Shown: in pieces, positions 35,553 to 45,060 of the stretch | How the letters are laid out: every line of letters begins with the position of its first letter | How positions within the stretch are numbered: position 1 is the first letter of the stretch | Origin: Arthrobacter sp. CAU 1506 | GTDB lineage: Bacteria; Actinomycetota; Actinomycetes; Actinomycetales; Micrococcaceae | Reading direction: 5' to 3' | Assembly (NCBI RefSeq): GCF_005047635.1 | Contig: NZ_SUKC01000002.1 | Coordinates: 62,001 to 126,000 of the forward strand | DNA length: 64,000 nucleotides | Program-made: the position numbers and the translations under genes | The notes under the pieces: model-generated | Told to the model about the DNA's origin: nothing | What the model saw: only the letters and a program-made list of their open reading frames with translations | Databases searched by the model: none

Positions 35553-37244
35553 ATGAGCCACGGGGCCAACGACGCCGGGCATGACAGCAGGAATCCGCAA
35601 CGGCAGGGCTCCGGCGGCACCAGGCCTGATGGCGCCGGCCCTGATGGCACTGAGCCTCGAGGCACTGAGTCTCACGGCGCTGAGGCTCATGGCGCTGGCA
35701 TCAACGGCACCGGGCGTTCCGAACCGGGCTGGCAGGGCAACGACGCCGGCCTGCAGCAGCCCGCCCAGCAGGATGCGGCCGCCCAGCAGCCCTGGAGCCA
35801 GCCGGCAGCGCCGGCCGCGCCCGGTCAGCCGACCTGGGGGCAGCAGCCCGCTTGGGGACAGCAACCGGTGTGGGGCCAACCGGGACCGGTGCCGCAGCAG
35901 CCGACATGGGCACAGCCGGGCCAGCAGCCGCGGCCCGCCCAGGCCGGTTGGAGCCAGCAGCAGTGGGGGCAGCCCGCGCCTGGCCAGCCGTGGGGACAGC
36001 CCGGCCAGACATCCGGACAGCCCGCTCCCGGCCAAGCGTGGGGACACCCCGCGCCCGGCCAGCCGTCCGGGCAAGCCGGCCAGCAGTGGGGGCAGCCCGC
36101 TCCTGCCCAAGCGTGGGGACAGCAGTCCGGACCGTGGCAGGGCCAGCAAGGCGGCGGCTGGCCGGTTCCGACCGGTCCCGGTCCGTACCGCGGCTATGTG
36201 GCTCCGCCGAAGCCGGGTGTCATCCCGCTGCGCCCGCTCGGTGTGGGCGAGATCCTCGACGGCGCTTTCCAGGCTGCCCGCAAGAACGCCGGGGCCGTCT
36301 TCGGCACGGCGGTGCTGCTCCAGGTAGTGGTCAGCGCGCTGGCCTGGCTGGTCGGCGGACTGATCATTTCGGCCTTCGGCGGCCTGCAGGTCATGGCCAA
36401 CGAGGAACTCACCGACGAATCCGCGGTGGCTTTCGGCCTCTCCATCATCATCTCCTCGCTGGTCCTGGGCCTGTTGTCCAGCGTCGGCGTCCTGGTCCTG
36501 CAAGGCGTGCTTGCCATCCCCACGGCGAGGGCCGCGGTCAACCAGAAAACCGGCTTCCGCCTGATGTTCGCGCTTGCCAAGGGCCGGATCGGAGCCTTGG
36601 CCGTGCTGGGCCTGCTGTATCTGGCCCTGACAGCCGTCGCGCTGGTGGTGATTATCGCCGGCTCGTTCTTCCTGGCCGACCAGCTGGGCGTTTCCTCGGT
36701 CTGGATCATCGTGCTGATCATTCTCGGCCTGACGGCGGTGTCCATCTGGATCGGCATCAAACTGATGCTGGCCCCGGCAGTCATCATCATGGAACGGGCA
36801 CCGCTCTTCCGTGCGCTCGCCCGGTCGTGGCAGCTGACCAACCACAGCTGGTGGCGGACTTTCGGCATCATCCTGCTGTGCACCATCATCGTCACCGTGA
36901 TCACCTCCGTGGTCAGCATGCCGATTTCGTTCATCATCGGGCTGGCCGGCCCGCTGATGGGCGATCCGACGTCGGCCGAGAGCATGCTGGCCACCATGGG
37001 CCCGCTCACGCTGGTGTCGATGCTGCTCTCGTCGATCTTCTCGGCCATCGGCTACGCCTTCCAGGCCGCAGTGATCGCACTGGTCTACATCGACCTGCGG
37101 ATCCGCCGCGAGGGCTTCGACGTGGTGCTGCTGCGCGAGCACGAAGCCTCCGGTGGCCAGGACACCCGCAGCATCCCGGGACTGGGCGCCGGATCAGCGC
37201 ACGGCTCCGCGGTCCCGGGGCGGTCCGGGCCGTGGACGCCGTGA
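35553..37244 (+). CDS. Polytopic membrane protein with long Pro/Gln/Gly-rich N-terminus
   Basis: A 563-residue protein in two parts. Residues 1-225 are disordered: a DG/HG pentapeptide stretch (about 25-50) built on a 15-base DNA repeat, then many WGQP and PAPGQ repeats. Residues 230-530 contain about six membrane helices and resemble the membrane domain found in glycerophosphoryl diester phosphodiesterase-like proteins; no catalytic phosphodiesterase domain is present. A TAGGCT hexamer at 35478-35483 may be its -10 box. It is the first gene of a coupled run with DUF4129, DUF4350, MoxR and DUF58, suggesting a membrane-associated complex. Confidence 0.7.
   Translation: MSHGANDAGHDSRNPQRQGSGGTRPDGAGPDGTEPRGTESHGAEAHGAGINGTGRSEPGWQGNDAGLQQPAQQDAAAQQPWSQPAAPAAPGQPTWGQQPAWGQQPVWGQPGPVPQQPTWAQPGQQPRPAQAGWSQQQWGQPAPGQPWGQPGQTSGQPAPGQAWGHPAPGQPSGQAGQQWGQPAPAQAWGQQSGPWQGQQGGGWPVPTGPGPYRGYVAPPKPGVIPLRPLGVGEILDGAFQAARKNAGAVFGTAVLLQVVVSALAWLVGGLIISAFGGLQVMANEELTDESAVAFGLSIIISSLVLGLLSSVGVLVLQGVLAIPTARAAVNQKTGFRLMFALAKGRIGALAVLGLLYLALTAVALVVIIAGSFFLADQLGVSSVWIIVLIILGLTAVSIWIGIKLMLAPAVIIMERAPLFRALARSWQLTNHSWWRTFGIILLCTIIVTVITSVVSMPISFIIGLAGPLMGDPTSAESMLATMGPLTLVSMLLSSIFSAIGYAFQAAVIALVYIDLRIRREGFDVVLLREHEASGGQDTRSIPGLGAGSAHGSAVPGRSGPWTP
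35635..35710 (+). repeat. 15-base coding repeat (pentapeptide units)
   Basis: About five imperfect 15-base units, each close to GGCRCTGAGNCTCAN, encode DG/HG-containing pentapeptides in the disordered tail of the membrane protein. Units are diverged at two to five positions. Confidence 0.55.
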
Positions 37245-37921
37245 CTGCGGTTCCGGCGGCACTCGCGTTCGCGGCCGCCCTGGTCAATCCGGGTCCGGAG
37301 GAAGCACGCGAACTGCTGGTCCGCGAACTGGCCAAGCAGGAGTACCAGGATGCCCGCCCCGGAGTCTTGGAATCGGTGCTGCAGGGCATCCTCGACTGGT
37401 TCGCCGAGGTGATCTCGCAGTTGAACGGCTTCAGCCCGAACCTGGGCACCCTGATCCTGGTCCTCGCCGTCCTGTTGGTGATCGGCGCGGCCGTGTGGGT
37501 GGTCAAGCCGCGGCGCAACGCCCGCCGTCGGGCAGCAGCGGAGATTTTCGACGCCGCCGCCCCCCTCACCGCCGACGAACACCGCAAGAATTCCCGCGAG
37601 GCGGCCGCCCGAGGCGATTGGGACACTGCCCTCACCGAGCGGTTCCGCGCGCTGGTGCGCTCGATGGAAGAGCGCGTGGTGCTGGATCCGCAGCCCGGCC
37701 GGACCGCCGACGAGGCCGCCGCCGGGATCGCTGCTGCGTTCAGTGCCGAGGCAGGCCGGCTGCGGGCCGCGGCCAATCGTTTCGACTCGGTGCGTTACGG
37801 CAAGGTGCCTGCGTCCCGCGACGATGTCGAGCGGCTGGCAGGCCTGGATGATTCCTTGGCTGCAGCATCGCCGGTTTCGGCCGGCGACACCAGCCTTCCG
37901 CCGCTGGCGGTTCCGCGATGA
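37241..37921 (+). CDS. DUF4129 domain protein, one membrane helix
   Basis: A 226-residue protein: a hydrophobic start, a helical segment EEARELLVRELAKQEYQD, one clear membrane helix (about 67-86), and a cytosolic DUF4129 domain (about 100-190, with RGDWDTALTERFRALVRSME). DUF4129 often appears at the C-terminus of transglutaminase-like membrane proteins and is regularly encoded with MoxR and DUF58 proteins. I use GTG 37241, which overlaps the upstream stop as GTGA. A GTG three codons earlier also exists. Function unknown, probably part of the MoxR assembly. Confidence 0.75.
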   Translation: MTAVPAALAFAAALVNPGPEEARELLVRELAKQEYQDARPGVLESVLQGILDWFAEVISQLNGFSPNLGTLILVLAVLLVIGAAVWVVKPRRNARRRAAAEIFDAAAPLTADEHRKNSREAAARGDWDTALTERFRALVRSMEERVVLDPQPGRTADEAAAGIAAAFSAEAGRLRAAANRFDSVRYGKVPASRDDVERLAGLDDSLAAASPVSAGDTSLPPLAVPR

Positions 37922-39179
37922 CGCCGGCTGGAACAACGGCGGCACCGGCAGCGGTTCCCGCCGGTCGGCCCGGAAGCCCAACTGCCGGAGCAGCGGGCCA
38001 CGAATCCGCGGACCGGCCGGAAACGGTGGGCGACGGCGGCAGCGTGTGGTCCACGCTCCGTAACCGGCTCCGCCGGTGGAGCTTCTGGCTCATTTTGCTG
38101 GTGCTGCTCTGCGGCGTCGTCGCACTGGAGTTGCTCCGCGGCCCGGCGGCCGACCGTGCCGACCTCTCCCCCGGGAACGCCGCGCCCAACGGCGCCAAGG
38201 CCGTGGCCGAGGTACTCCGCCAGCAAGGCGTCCAGGTTGTTGCTACCGACTCGCTGCAGGAAACGCGCGACCAACTCCACGCCGCCGGCGGCACTCTGCT
38301 GATCCATGATCCGAACGGTTACCTGTCGGCGGAGCAACTGGAACCGCTGAAGGCACAGGCCGGCCGGATTGTGCTGCTGGAGCCCGGTTTTGAGGCCCTG
38401 CGGGCGCTCGCCCCGGGTGTCCGGGCGGCAGGCGTCATCCCTGCCGACGGCGGAAACTTGCCCGCCGACTGCCGTCAGCCCGGCCCCACCACCGCCGGCG
38501 AGATCACCCGGGGCGGATTCTCCTACCGCGGTGGCAGCGACATGTGCTTCGCCGTCGATACTGCCGCCGGGGACGCAGCGCCCTACGTGCTCTCCGACGA
38601 CGGTGCCACCGTTGTGCTGGGGGCCGGCCACGTGCTCAGCAACGAAGCCATAGTCCAGGCCGGCAACGCGGCGCTGGCCCTGAACACTTTGGGCGCCACG
38701 GACCGGCTGGTCTGGTACCGGGCGGGCCCGCAGGACGTGCCCGTGGCCGACGCACCGGTCAACCCGATGAGCCTGCTGCCGGAATGGGTGCTGCCGGTAT
38801 CCCTGTGGCTGATGGCCGTCGGCGTCGTTGCCATGTTCTGGCGCGGCCGACGGCTCGGTCCGCTGGTGTCCGAGCCGCTGCCGGTCTTGGTCCGCTCGGC
38901 CGAGACGATCGAGGGCCGCGCCAGGCTCTACCAGAACGCCAAGGCCGTGAATCACGCCGCGGACAACCTGCGCGCCGCCACAATGACGCGGCTGGCCGCC
39001 CAACTGCGCCTGCCCGCGGGAGCCAGCAGCGCCGACGTCGTGAATGCGGTAGCCCGGAACAGCGGCCGCTCACGGGCGGAACTGGAACGCCTGCTGCGCC
39101 ACGAGGAGCCCGGAACCGAAGCCCGGCTGGTGGCCTGGGCCCAAGAACTTCAGCAGCTAGAGAAAGAGGTAACGCACCG

Positions 39180-39183
<4 letters not shown>
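37918..39183 (+). CDS. DUF4350 domain membrane protein
   Basis: A 421-residue protein with a membrane helix at about 52-72, an external DUF4350 domain (about 80-270) and a second helix at about 287-307, followed by a cytosolic helical tail. The external part contains LSPGNAAPNGAKAVAEVLRQ, TLLIHDPN and VLGAGHVLSNEAI, resembling a glutamine-amidotransferase-like fold without catalytic triad. It overlaps its neighbours by four bases at both ends (ATGA), so it is expressed with DUF4129 and MoxR. Its role is unknown; a sensor or scaffold for the AAA ATPase is a reasonable guess. Confidence 0.78.
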
Positions 39184-40199
<1,016 letters not shown>

Positions 40200-40206
40200 G
40201 CACGCC

Positions 40207-41499
40207 GTGGCGATCACCGGGCGTTTTGTCCTGCTGGCCCTGGCGGGCATTCTCCCGCTGCTGCTCTTTCCGCGACCGGCCACGGTGCTGGTATGGTGCC
40301 TGCTCCTGGCAGTGGCAGTGACTGTGGACCTTGCGCTGGCCGTGTCTCCGCGCCGGGTGGGGCTGCAGCGGCGGCTGCCGGCGAATGTCCGGCTGGGCGA
40401 ATCCGTGACGGCCCAGCTCCTGCTGGCCAATCATGGCCGCCGCCAGTTGCGCGCCGTGCTGCGCGACGGTTGGCAGCCCTCGGCCGGTGCCGTGAATCCC
40501 GACCAGCGGGTGCGGATATCCCCGGGCGAACGGCGGCTGCTGCAGGTCCAGTTGACGCCCCTACGCCGCGGCGACCTCCTGGCGCACCACGTGGCCATCC
40601 GGTCGCTCGGTCCGCTCGGCGTGGCCGCCCGGCAGATCACCATCAGCCTGCCGGGCCGGCTGCGGGTGCTGCCGCCGTTCCACTCCAAGCGGCATCTGCC
40701 CTCCAAACTGCGCAAGCTGCGCGAACTGGATGGACGCGTTGCGGTGCAGATCCGCGGCGCGGGTACGGAGTTCGACTCGCTGCGCGATTATGTGCGCGGC
40801 GACGACGTGCGCTCCATCGACTGGCGCGCCACCGCCCGGCGGCAGGCCGTCGTCGTGCGCACTTGGCGGCCGGAACGCGACCGCCGCGTGGTGATCGTGC
40901 TGGATACCTCCCGCACCTCTGCCGCCCGGATCGAAGACGAGCCGCGGCTGGACACCGGGATCGAAGCGTCCCTGCTGCTGGCGGTGCTCGCCGAACGCGG
41001 CGGCGACCGGGTGGACTTCCTGGCCTTCGACAGGCGGCCGCGCGCCAAAGTCGCCTCCGCGGCCAAGGGCAATCTGCTCAACCAGTTGGTCAACGCCATG
41101 GCCCCGCTGGACCCGGAGCTGATCGAAGCGGACTGGTCGCAGATACCTGCCGAGATCCATGCCCTGTCCTCGCACCGGTCCCTGGTGGTGCTGCTCACCG
41201 CACTGGATTCCGGCGCGGCCGAAGAGGGGCTGCTGCCGGTGCTGGCCCAGCTGACCGCGAAGCACACCGTGGTGGTCGCCTCGGTCAACGATCCGCACGT
41301 GGACCGGCTGCGCACCGTCCGCGACACCGCGGACGACACGTTCCGGGCAGCGGCCGCGGAACGGGCCATGCTGGAACGGGCCGCCGTTGCGGCCCAGATC
41401 CGCCAGCTCGGCGCCGAAGTGGTGGACGCTCCCCCGCACGAGCTGCCGCCCCAGCTGGCCGATATGTACATCCGGCTCAAAGCCGCCGGCAGGCTCTAG
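40207..41499 (+). CDS. DUF58 domain (VWA-like) membrane protein
   Basis: A 430-residue protein with two N-terminal membrane helices (about 5-20 and 25-46), a beta-rich extracellular or membrane-proximal part, and the DUF58 signature EFDSLRDYVRGDDVRSIDW near 197-215. It continues as a VWA-like domain with VVIVLDTSRTS, a partial metal-site motif. DUF58 proteins pair with MoxR ATPases. The start is GTG at 40207, seven bases after the moxR stop. This completes a five-gene membrane-complex operon. Confidence 0.85.
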   Translation: MAITGRFVLLALAGILPLLLFPRPATVLVWCLLLAVAVTVDLALAVSPRRVGLQRRLPANVRLGESVTAQLLLANHGRRQLRAVLRDGWQPSAGAVNPDQRVRISPGERRLLQVQLTPLRRGDLLAHHVAIRSLGPLGVAARQITISLPGRLRVLPPFHSKRHLPSKLRKLRELDGRVAVQIRGAGTEFDSLRDYVRGDDVRSIDWRATARRQAVVVRTWRPERDRRVVIVLDTSRTSAARIEDEPRLDTGIEASLLLAVLAERGGDRVDFLAFDRRPRAKVASAAKGNLLNQLVNAMAPLDPELIEADWSQIPAEIHALSSHRSLVVLLTALDSGAAEEGLLPVLAQLTAKHTVVVASVNDPHVDRLRTVRDTADDTFRAAAAERAMLERAAVAAQIRQLGAEVVDAPPHELPPQLADMYIRLKAAGRL

Positions 41500-41557
41500 C
41501 CGCCATGGGATCTGTCAAGGAAAAGCCCGCCATGGATCTGGCTCCGGAGGTGAGACA

Positions 41558-42199
41558 GTGGCCTCTGTCTACCAGTTAGCGCTGGGACCGGACTTCCGGT
41601 TGCTCCAGCCCGAGTTGCAGCAGTACTTCTCGCTATCGCCCGCTGCGCAGAACGACGGCGGTGCGACAGTCAGCGGCGTCGGTTCCGGAACGTTCGACGT
41701 GGCAGGTTGCCCGATCCCGGTGCTGCGGCCATTCCTCACCCTGGCCAGCAGCGACAACGCGTTGTTCCCCGAATACCAGCACCAGGTACCCTTCACCATC
41801 GAGAATCGGGCCTCGCTGGCTGCGGGCGGCCATCCGCAGCTCACCGCCGTCAGGACGCTCCACTTCGAAAACCGGACCCGGATCATGGAGGACCGGACCA
41901 GCTGGGACGATGCCCTGGGCACTGCGGTCGGTGCGCTGGGGCGGAGCGGCCGCTTGCTGACGGACGTGACGTGCTCGGTCGGCGGCGGGGGCAGCATGCG
42001 GATCGTCTCGCGCCGCAGCCGCCTGGCCACCGGCCGCCGCTCAGTCCGGCTGCCGCTCTTGTTCGACGCGGCGGCCTTCACCGAACAATGGTGGGACGAC
42101 TACGACCAGCGCTTCCGAATTCGCACGAAGGTCATTCAACGGCAATTCGGGACCGTGCTCGAATACGACGGGTCCTTCACCTATTCGGCACCGGCGTAG
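41558..42199 (+). CDS. DUF4166 domain protein
   Basis: A 213-residue protein that matches DUF4166 along nearly its whole length: LALGPDFRLLQPELQQYFSL at the start, FTIENRASL and TRIMEDRTSWDDALG in the middle, and a beta-rich C-terminus ending LEYDGSFTYSAPA. DUF4166 is often fused to or found beside saccharopine-dehydrogenase-like or DoxX proteins; its function is unknown. The GTG start has GGAGGTGA upstream. It lies 58 bases after the DUF58 gene and may be co-transcribed. Confidence 0.75.
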   Translation: MASVYQLALGPDFRLLQPELQQYFSLSPAAQNDGGATVSGVGSGTFDVAGCPIPVLRPFLTLASSDNALFPEYQHQVPFTIENRASLAAGGHPQLTAVRTLHFENRTRIMEDRTSWDDALGTAVGALGRSGRLLTDVTCSVGGGGSMRIVSRRSRLATGRRSVRLPLLFDAAAFTEQWWDDYDQRFRIRTKVIQRQFGTVLEYDGSFTYSAPA

Positions 42200-42200
42200 T

Positions 42201-42353
42201 CCGCGCCTGCGGCCCCGGGACACGGCCGAGGACTGCGGACCACACCGGACACGCTCCCGGCCGGCATGCTCACGCTTCCGCGCCTGCGGCCCCGGACACG
42301 GCCGAGGGCCGCGGAACACACCGGCACGGTCCCGACCGGCATGCTCACGCTTC
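42201..42353. repeat. 77-base tandem duplication between convergent genes
   Basis: Two copies start at 42201 and 42278. They share CGCGCCTGCGGCCCCGG, ACACGGCCGAGG and CCGGCATGCTCACGCTTCCG with a few indels and substitutions. The right end of the second copy enters the last codons and stop of the leftward methionine-synthase-like gene; a CCGCG at 42352 marks the start of a truncated third copy. Confidence 0.75.
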
Positions 42354-43427
42354 CGCGACGACCTGGTTCAGTGCATCCGCCGTCTGCGTCAACCGCTTCA
42401 CCACCGAGCGTGCTGCTTCGGGTGCCGACCCTGCCAGTCCGGCGGACGGCGTGATCCGCAGCTGGGGCAGGCGTTTCAAGGGCAAACCCAGCTGCCGCCA
42501 CGGCCGAACTACTGACTCAACCAATGCCGTCACCTGCGGGATTCTTTCGACCGCAGGGTCGATCAGGCCCGCCCAGATGCGCCGATCGGCTTCCACCGCC
42601 GCAGCAATGGTTTCCCATTGCCGGGCCTTCAGCCCACCCACCGGGATCGCAAAGCCGTCCAGGCTGCTGCTTGCCACCGCATCCAGCGCGGAATCGGCGG
42701 CCGGTAGCTGCGCCACCACTTCCACGGCACCGGCGTCGCGCAGGGCGGATGCCACCAAGTCCCAGGCGGAGAATACTTCCGACGCTGCCACCGAACGCAG
42801 GGTCCGGTAGCCGCTGGCGGTGGGAATGCTGCCGGCCAGGACGGCGTCGACTTCCGGCTCGTCCAGCTGGACCACCAGCTCCGTGCCGGCCGGCAGCGAG
42901 GCCCTGACCTGGGCAAGGTGCCCCGCCGCGCCGTCCGCCAACGATTGGGCAAGGTCACGCCGGGCGCCGGCGTCGATCAGGGCCCGTTCGCCGTTGTGCA
43001 GGTAGAGGTTGGCGGCCAGCGACATCGGACCGCGCAACTGGACTTTGAAGTGGTTGCCCGGCCTGTCCTCGGCACCAACCACATCGGCCAGCACGTTCAG
43101 GTCGGTGCGCAACGCGGAAACAGCCCGGCGGTGGTCCTGGCCCGGGCGGTTTACCAGCCGCCAGCCGTGCGGCTGCAGGTCAATGAAGAGTTCCGCCAGG
43201 AATCCGGCGGTCCGCGCGACCGGATCGGCCCCGACACCGCGGTCCGGCAGCTCGACCAGATGCGGCAGGTTCGGCTCGCCCAGTTCACCGCGGATGATCC
43301 GGGCCGCCTCCGCCGGGTCCGTTCCGGGCCAGCTGCCCAGTCCGGTGGCGCTCACTTGGCTGGGCCGCGCCTCGGCGGCGGCCGCATCGGAGCCGACTGT
43401 CACGTCAGTTGCCGCCGTTGTGCTCAT
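42345..43427 (-). CDS. MetE-like (cobalamin-independent methionine synthase family) protein
   Basis: A 360-residue protein, much shorter than MetE (about 750) and matching the actinobacterial class represented by mycobacterial Rv3015c. It keeps the TIM-barrel strands GLGSWPGTD, LRGPMSLAANL, ELVVQLDEPEVDAVL and WAGLIDPAVERI, but I do not find the complete MetE zinc site. The reaction is therefore uncertain; methyltransfer to a thiol is possible. It overlaps the chorismate mutase gene by 23 bases if ATG 43427 is used; a GTG near 43403, just after that gene's stop, would avoid the overlap. Its 3' end takes part in a 77-base duplication. Confidence 0.75.
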   Translation of the reverse strand: MSTTAATDVTVGSDAAAAEARPSQVSATGLGSWPGTDPAEAARIIRGELGEPNLPHLVELPDRGVGADPVARTAGFLAELFIDLQPHGWRLVNRPGQDHRRAVSALRTDLNVLADVVGAEDRPGNHFKVQLRGPMSLAANLYLHNGERALIDAGARRDLAQSLADGAAGHLAQVRASLPAGTELVVQLDEPEVDAVLAGSIPTASGYRTLRSVAASEVFSAWDLVASALRDAGAVEVVAQLPAADSALDAVASSSLDGFAIPVGGLKARQWETIAAAVEADRRIWAGLIDPAVERIPQVTALVESVVRPWRQLGLPLKRLPQLRITPSAGLAGSAPEAARSVVKRLTQTADALNQVVAEA

Positions 43428-43770
43428 CGGAGATGGCCTGGTGGTGCCTGATGACCTCGGAGATGATGAAGTTCAGGAATTTCTCGGCGAAGGCAGGGTC
43501 CAGATGCGCTTCCTCGGCGAGCCGCCGCAACCGGGCGATCTGGGCGGTTTCGCGGTCGGGATCGGCCGGGGGCAGCTTGTGCCTTGCCTTGAGGTAGCCC
43601 ACCCGCTGCGTCGCCTTGAACCGCTCGGCCAACAGATACACCAAGGTTGCGTCGATGTTGTCGATGCTGCCGCGCACCGCCAGCAGCTCCGCCATCACCT
43701 CGGGAGCCACCTGGTCGGAGAGTGAGCTGGCGGTCGGGTCAAAGTCATCGGCAAGGCGGGGCTCGGTCAT
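43405..43770 (-). CDS. AroQ-type chorismate mutase
   Basis: A 121-residue all-helical chorismate mutase. The first helix has VRGSIDNIDATLVYLLAERF, then TQRVGYLKARHKLPPADPDR and IARLRRLAEEAHLD, which supply the arginines and lysine that bind the substrate's carboxylates. It converts chorismate to prephenate for Phe and Tyr synthesis. TAAACT lies six bases before the ATG, so the transcript is probably leaderless. It precedes the MetE-like gene and follows mnmA by about 70 bases on the same strand. Confidence 0.88.
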   Translation of the reverse strand: MTEPRLADDFDPTASSLSDQVAPEVMAELLAVRGSIDNIDATLVYLLAERFKATQRVGYLKARHKLPPADPDRETAQIARLRRLAEEAHLDPAFAEKFLNFIISEVIRHHQAISDEHNGGN

Positions 43771-43776
43771 GGTCCC

Positions 43777-43782
43777 AGTTTA
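43777..43782 (-). promoter_or_regulatory. Predicted -10 box, leaderless chorismate mutase gene
   Basis: Minus-strand TAAACT is followed by GGGACC and the ATG at 43770. The six-base spacing matches the other leaderless candidates in this window. Confidence 0.55.
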
Positions 43783-43843
43783 TGGTTCGGCCCGCACCGG
43801 CATTGCACCGGTTACTCCTGTGTGAAGCCCGGGGCAGCGAGTG

Positions 43844-44980
43844 TCAGGAAACCTTGGCCGGGTCCCAGCTCAGCGAACGCGCCGAATCGATCGTGGCCTG
43901 GCCCAGCACCCGGGTGCCCTGGTAGAGGACCATGGTCTGGCCGGGAGCCACACCGCGCATCGGTTCGATCAGCGTGACCACCAGCTGCTGCCGGCCGTCG
44001 TCGTCGAGCTCCGACTGGGCCCGCGCGGCCACCGGGTCGCCGTGCGCCCGGACCTGCACCATGCAGTCGAAAGCCGTCTGCGCTTCCACCTCGGGCAGCG
44101 GCAGGCCGGCCCAGGACACTTTGATGCCTCGCATCTGGTCCACGGCCAGCAAGGCCTCCGGCCCCACCACCACCTTGTTCTCCTTGGGCCGGATCTCCAG
44201 CACGAACCGCGGCTTGCCGTCCGGCGCCGGCCGGCCCAGCTTCAGTCCCCGGCGCTGGCCGACGGTGAAGGCGTTCGCCCCCTCGTGTTCGCCGACGACC
44301 TGGCCGTCCTGGTCGACGATGGATCCGGATTCCATCTCGATCTTCTCGGCCAGCCAGCCACGGGTGTCGCCGTCGGAAATGAAGCAAATGTCGTGGCTGT
44401 CCGGCTTGTTCGCCACGGAGAGCCCGCGCCGCGCAGCTTCGGCACGTACCTCGGCCTTGGACGGCGTTTCAGCCAGCGGAAACATGGAGTGCTTGAGCTG
44501 CTCGTGGGTCAGCACGCCCAACACGTAGGACTGGTCCTTGGCCCAGTCGGCGGCGCGGTGCAGTTCGCGGTTGCCGTGCTCATCCTCGATGACCTTGGCG
44601 TAGTGGCCGGTGCACACCGCGTCGAAGCCCAGCGCCAGCGCCTTCTCCAGCAGGGCGGCGAACTTGATCCGCTCGTTGCAGCGCATGCAGGGGTTCGGCG
44701 TCCGGCCGGCAGCGTATTCGGCGATGAAATCATCCACCACGTCTTCCTTGAACCGTTCGGAGAAGTCCCAGACGTAGTACGGGATGCCGAGGATGTCGCA
44801 GGCGCGCCAGGCGTCACGCGAATCCTCGATGGTGCAGCAGCCGCGGCTGCCGGTGCGGAGCGTGCCGGGCATCCGGCTCAGGGCCAGATGCACGCCCACC
44901 ACGTCGTGGCCGGCCTCCACCGCCCGTGCCGCTGCCACGGCGGAGTCCACGCCGCCGCTCATCGCTGCCAGTACCTTCAT
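43844..44980 (-). CDS. mnmA: tRNA-specific 2-thiouridylase MnmA
   Basis: A 378-residue tRNA-modifying enzyme that thiolates U34 of tRNAs for Lys, Glu and Gln. The ATP-binding PP-loop is [10 protein letters not shown] (8-17). The catalytic cysteines correspond to Cys101 ([12 protein letters not shown]) and Cys199 ([14 protein letters not shown]). HYAKV and KDQSYVL are also conserved. Sulfur comes from a cysteine desulfurase, encoded 80 bases upstream on the same strand, the same pairing as in mycobacteria. Length and motifs are normal. Confidence 0.95.
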   Translation of the reverse strand: MKVLAAMSGGVDSAVAAARAVEAGHDVVGVHLALSRMPGTLRTGSRGCCTIEDSRDAWRACDILGIPYYVWDFSERFKEDVVDDFIAEYAAGRTPNPCMRCNERIKFAALLEKALALGFDAVCTGHYAKVIEDEHGNRELHRAADWAKDQSYVLGVLTHEQLKHSMFPLAETPSKAEVRAEAARRGLSVANKPDSHDICFISDGDTRGWLAEKIEMESGSIVDQDGQVVGEHEGANAFTVGQRRGLKLGRPAPDGKPRFVLEIRPKENKVVVGPEALLAVDQMRGIKVSWAGLPLPEVEAQTAFDCMVQVRAHGDPVAARAQSELDDDGRQQLVVTLIEPMRGVAPGQTMVLYQGTRVLGQATIDSARSLSWDPAKVS

Positions 44981-45060
44981 GAATTCGTTTCCCTACTGAT
45001 GTGTTGTCTGTGTCAACCGCGGCACACCGTTTGCGCCGTCGGCCCGCGCCGCAGCGCCGG

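Noticed and set aside
35581-35700. Pentapeptide-repeat-like leucine pattern in a different frame
   Set aside because: It comes from the 15-base DNA repeat read out of frame; the true frame continues into a clear membrane protein.
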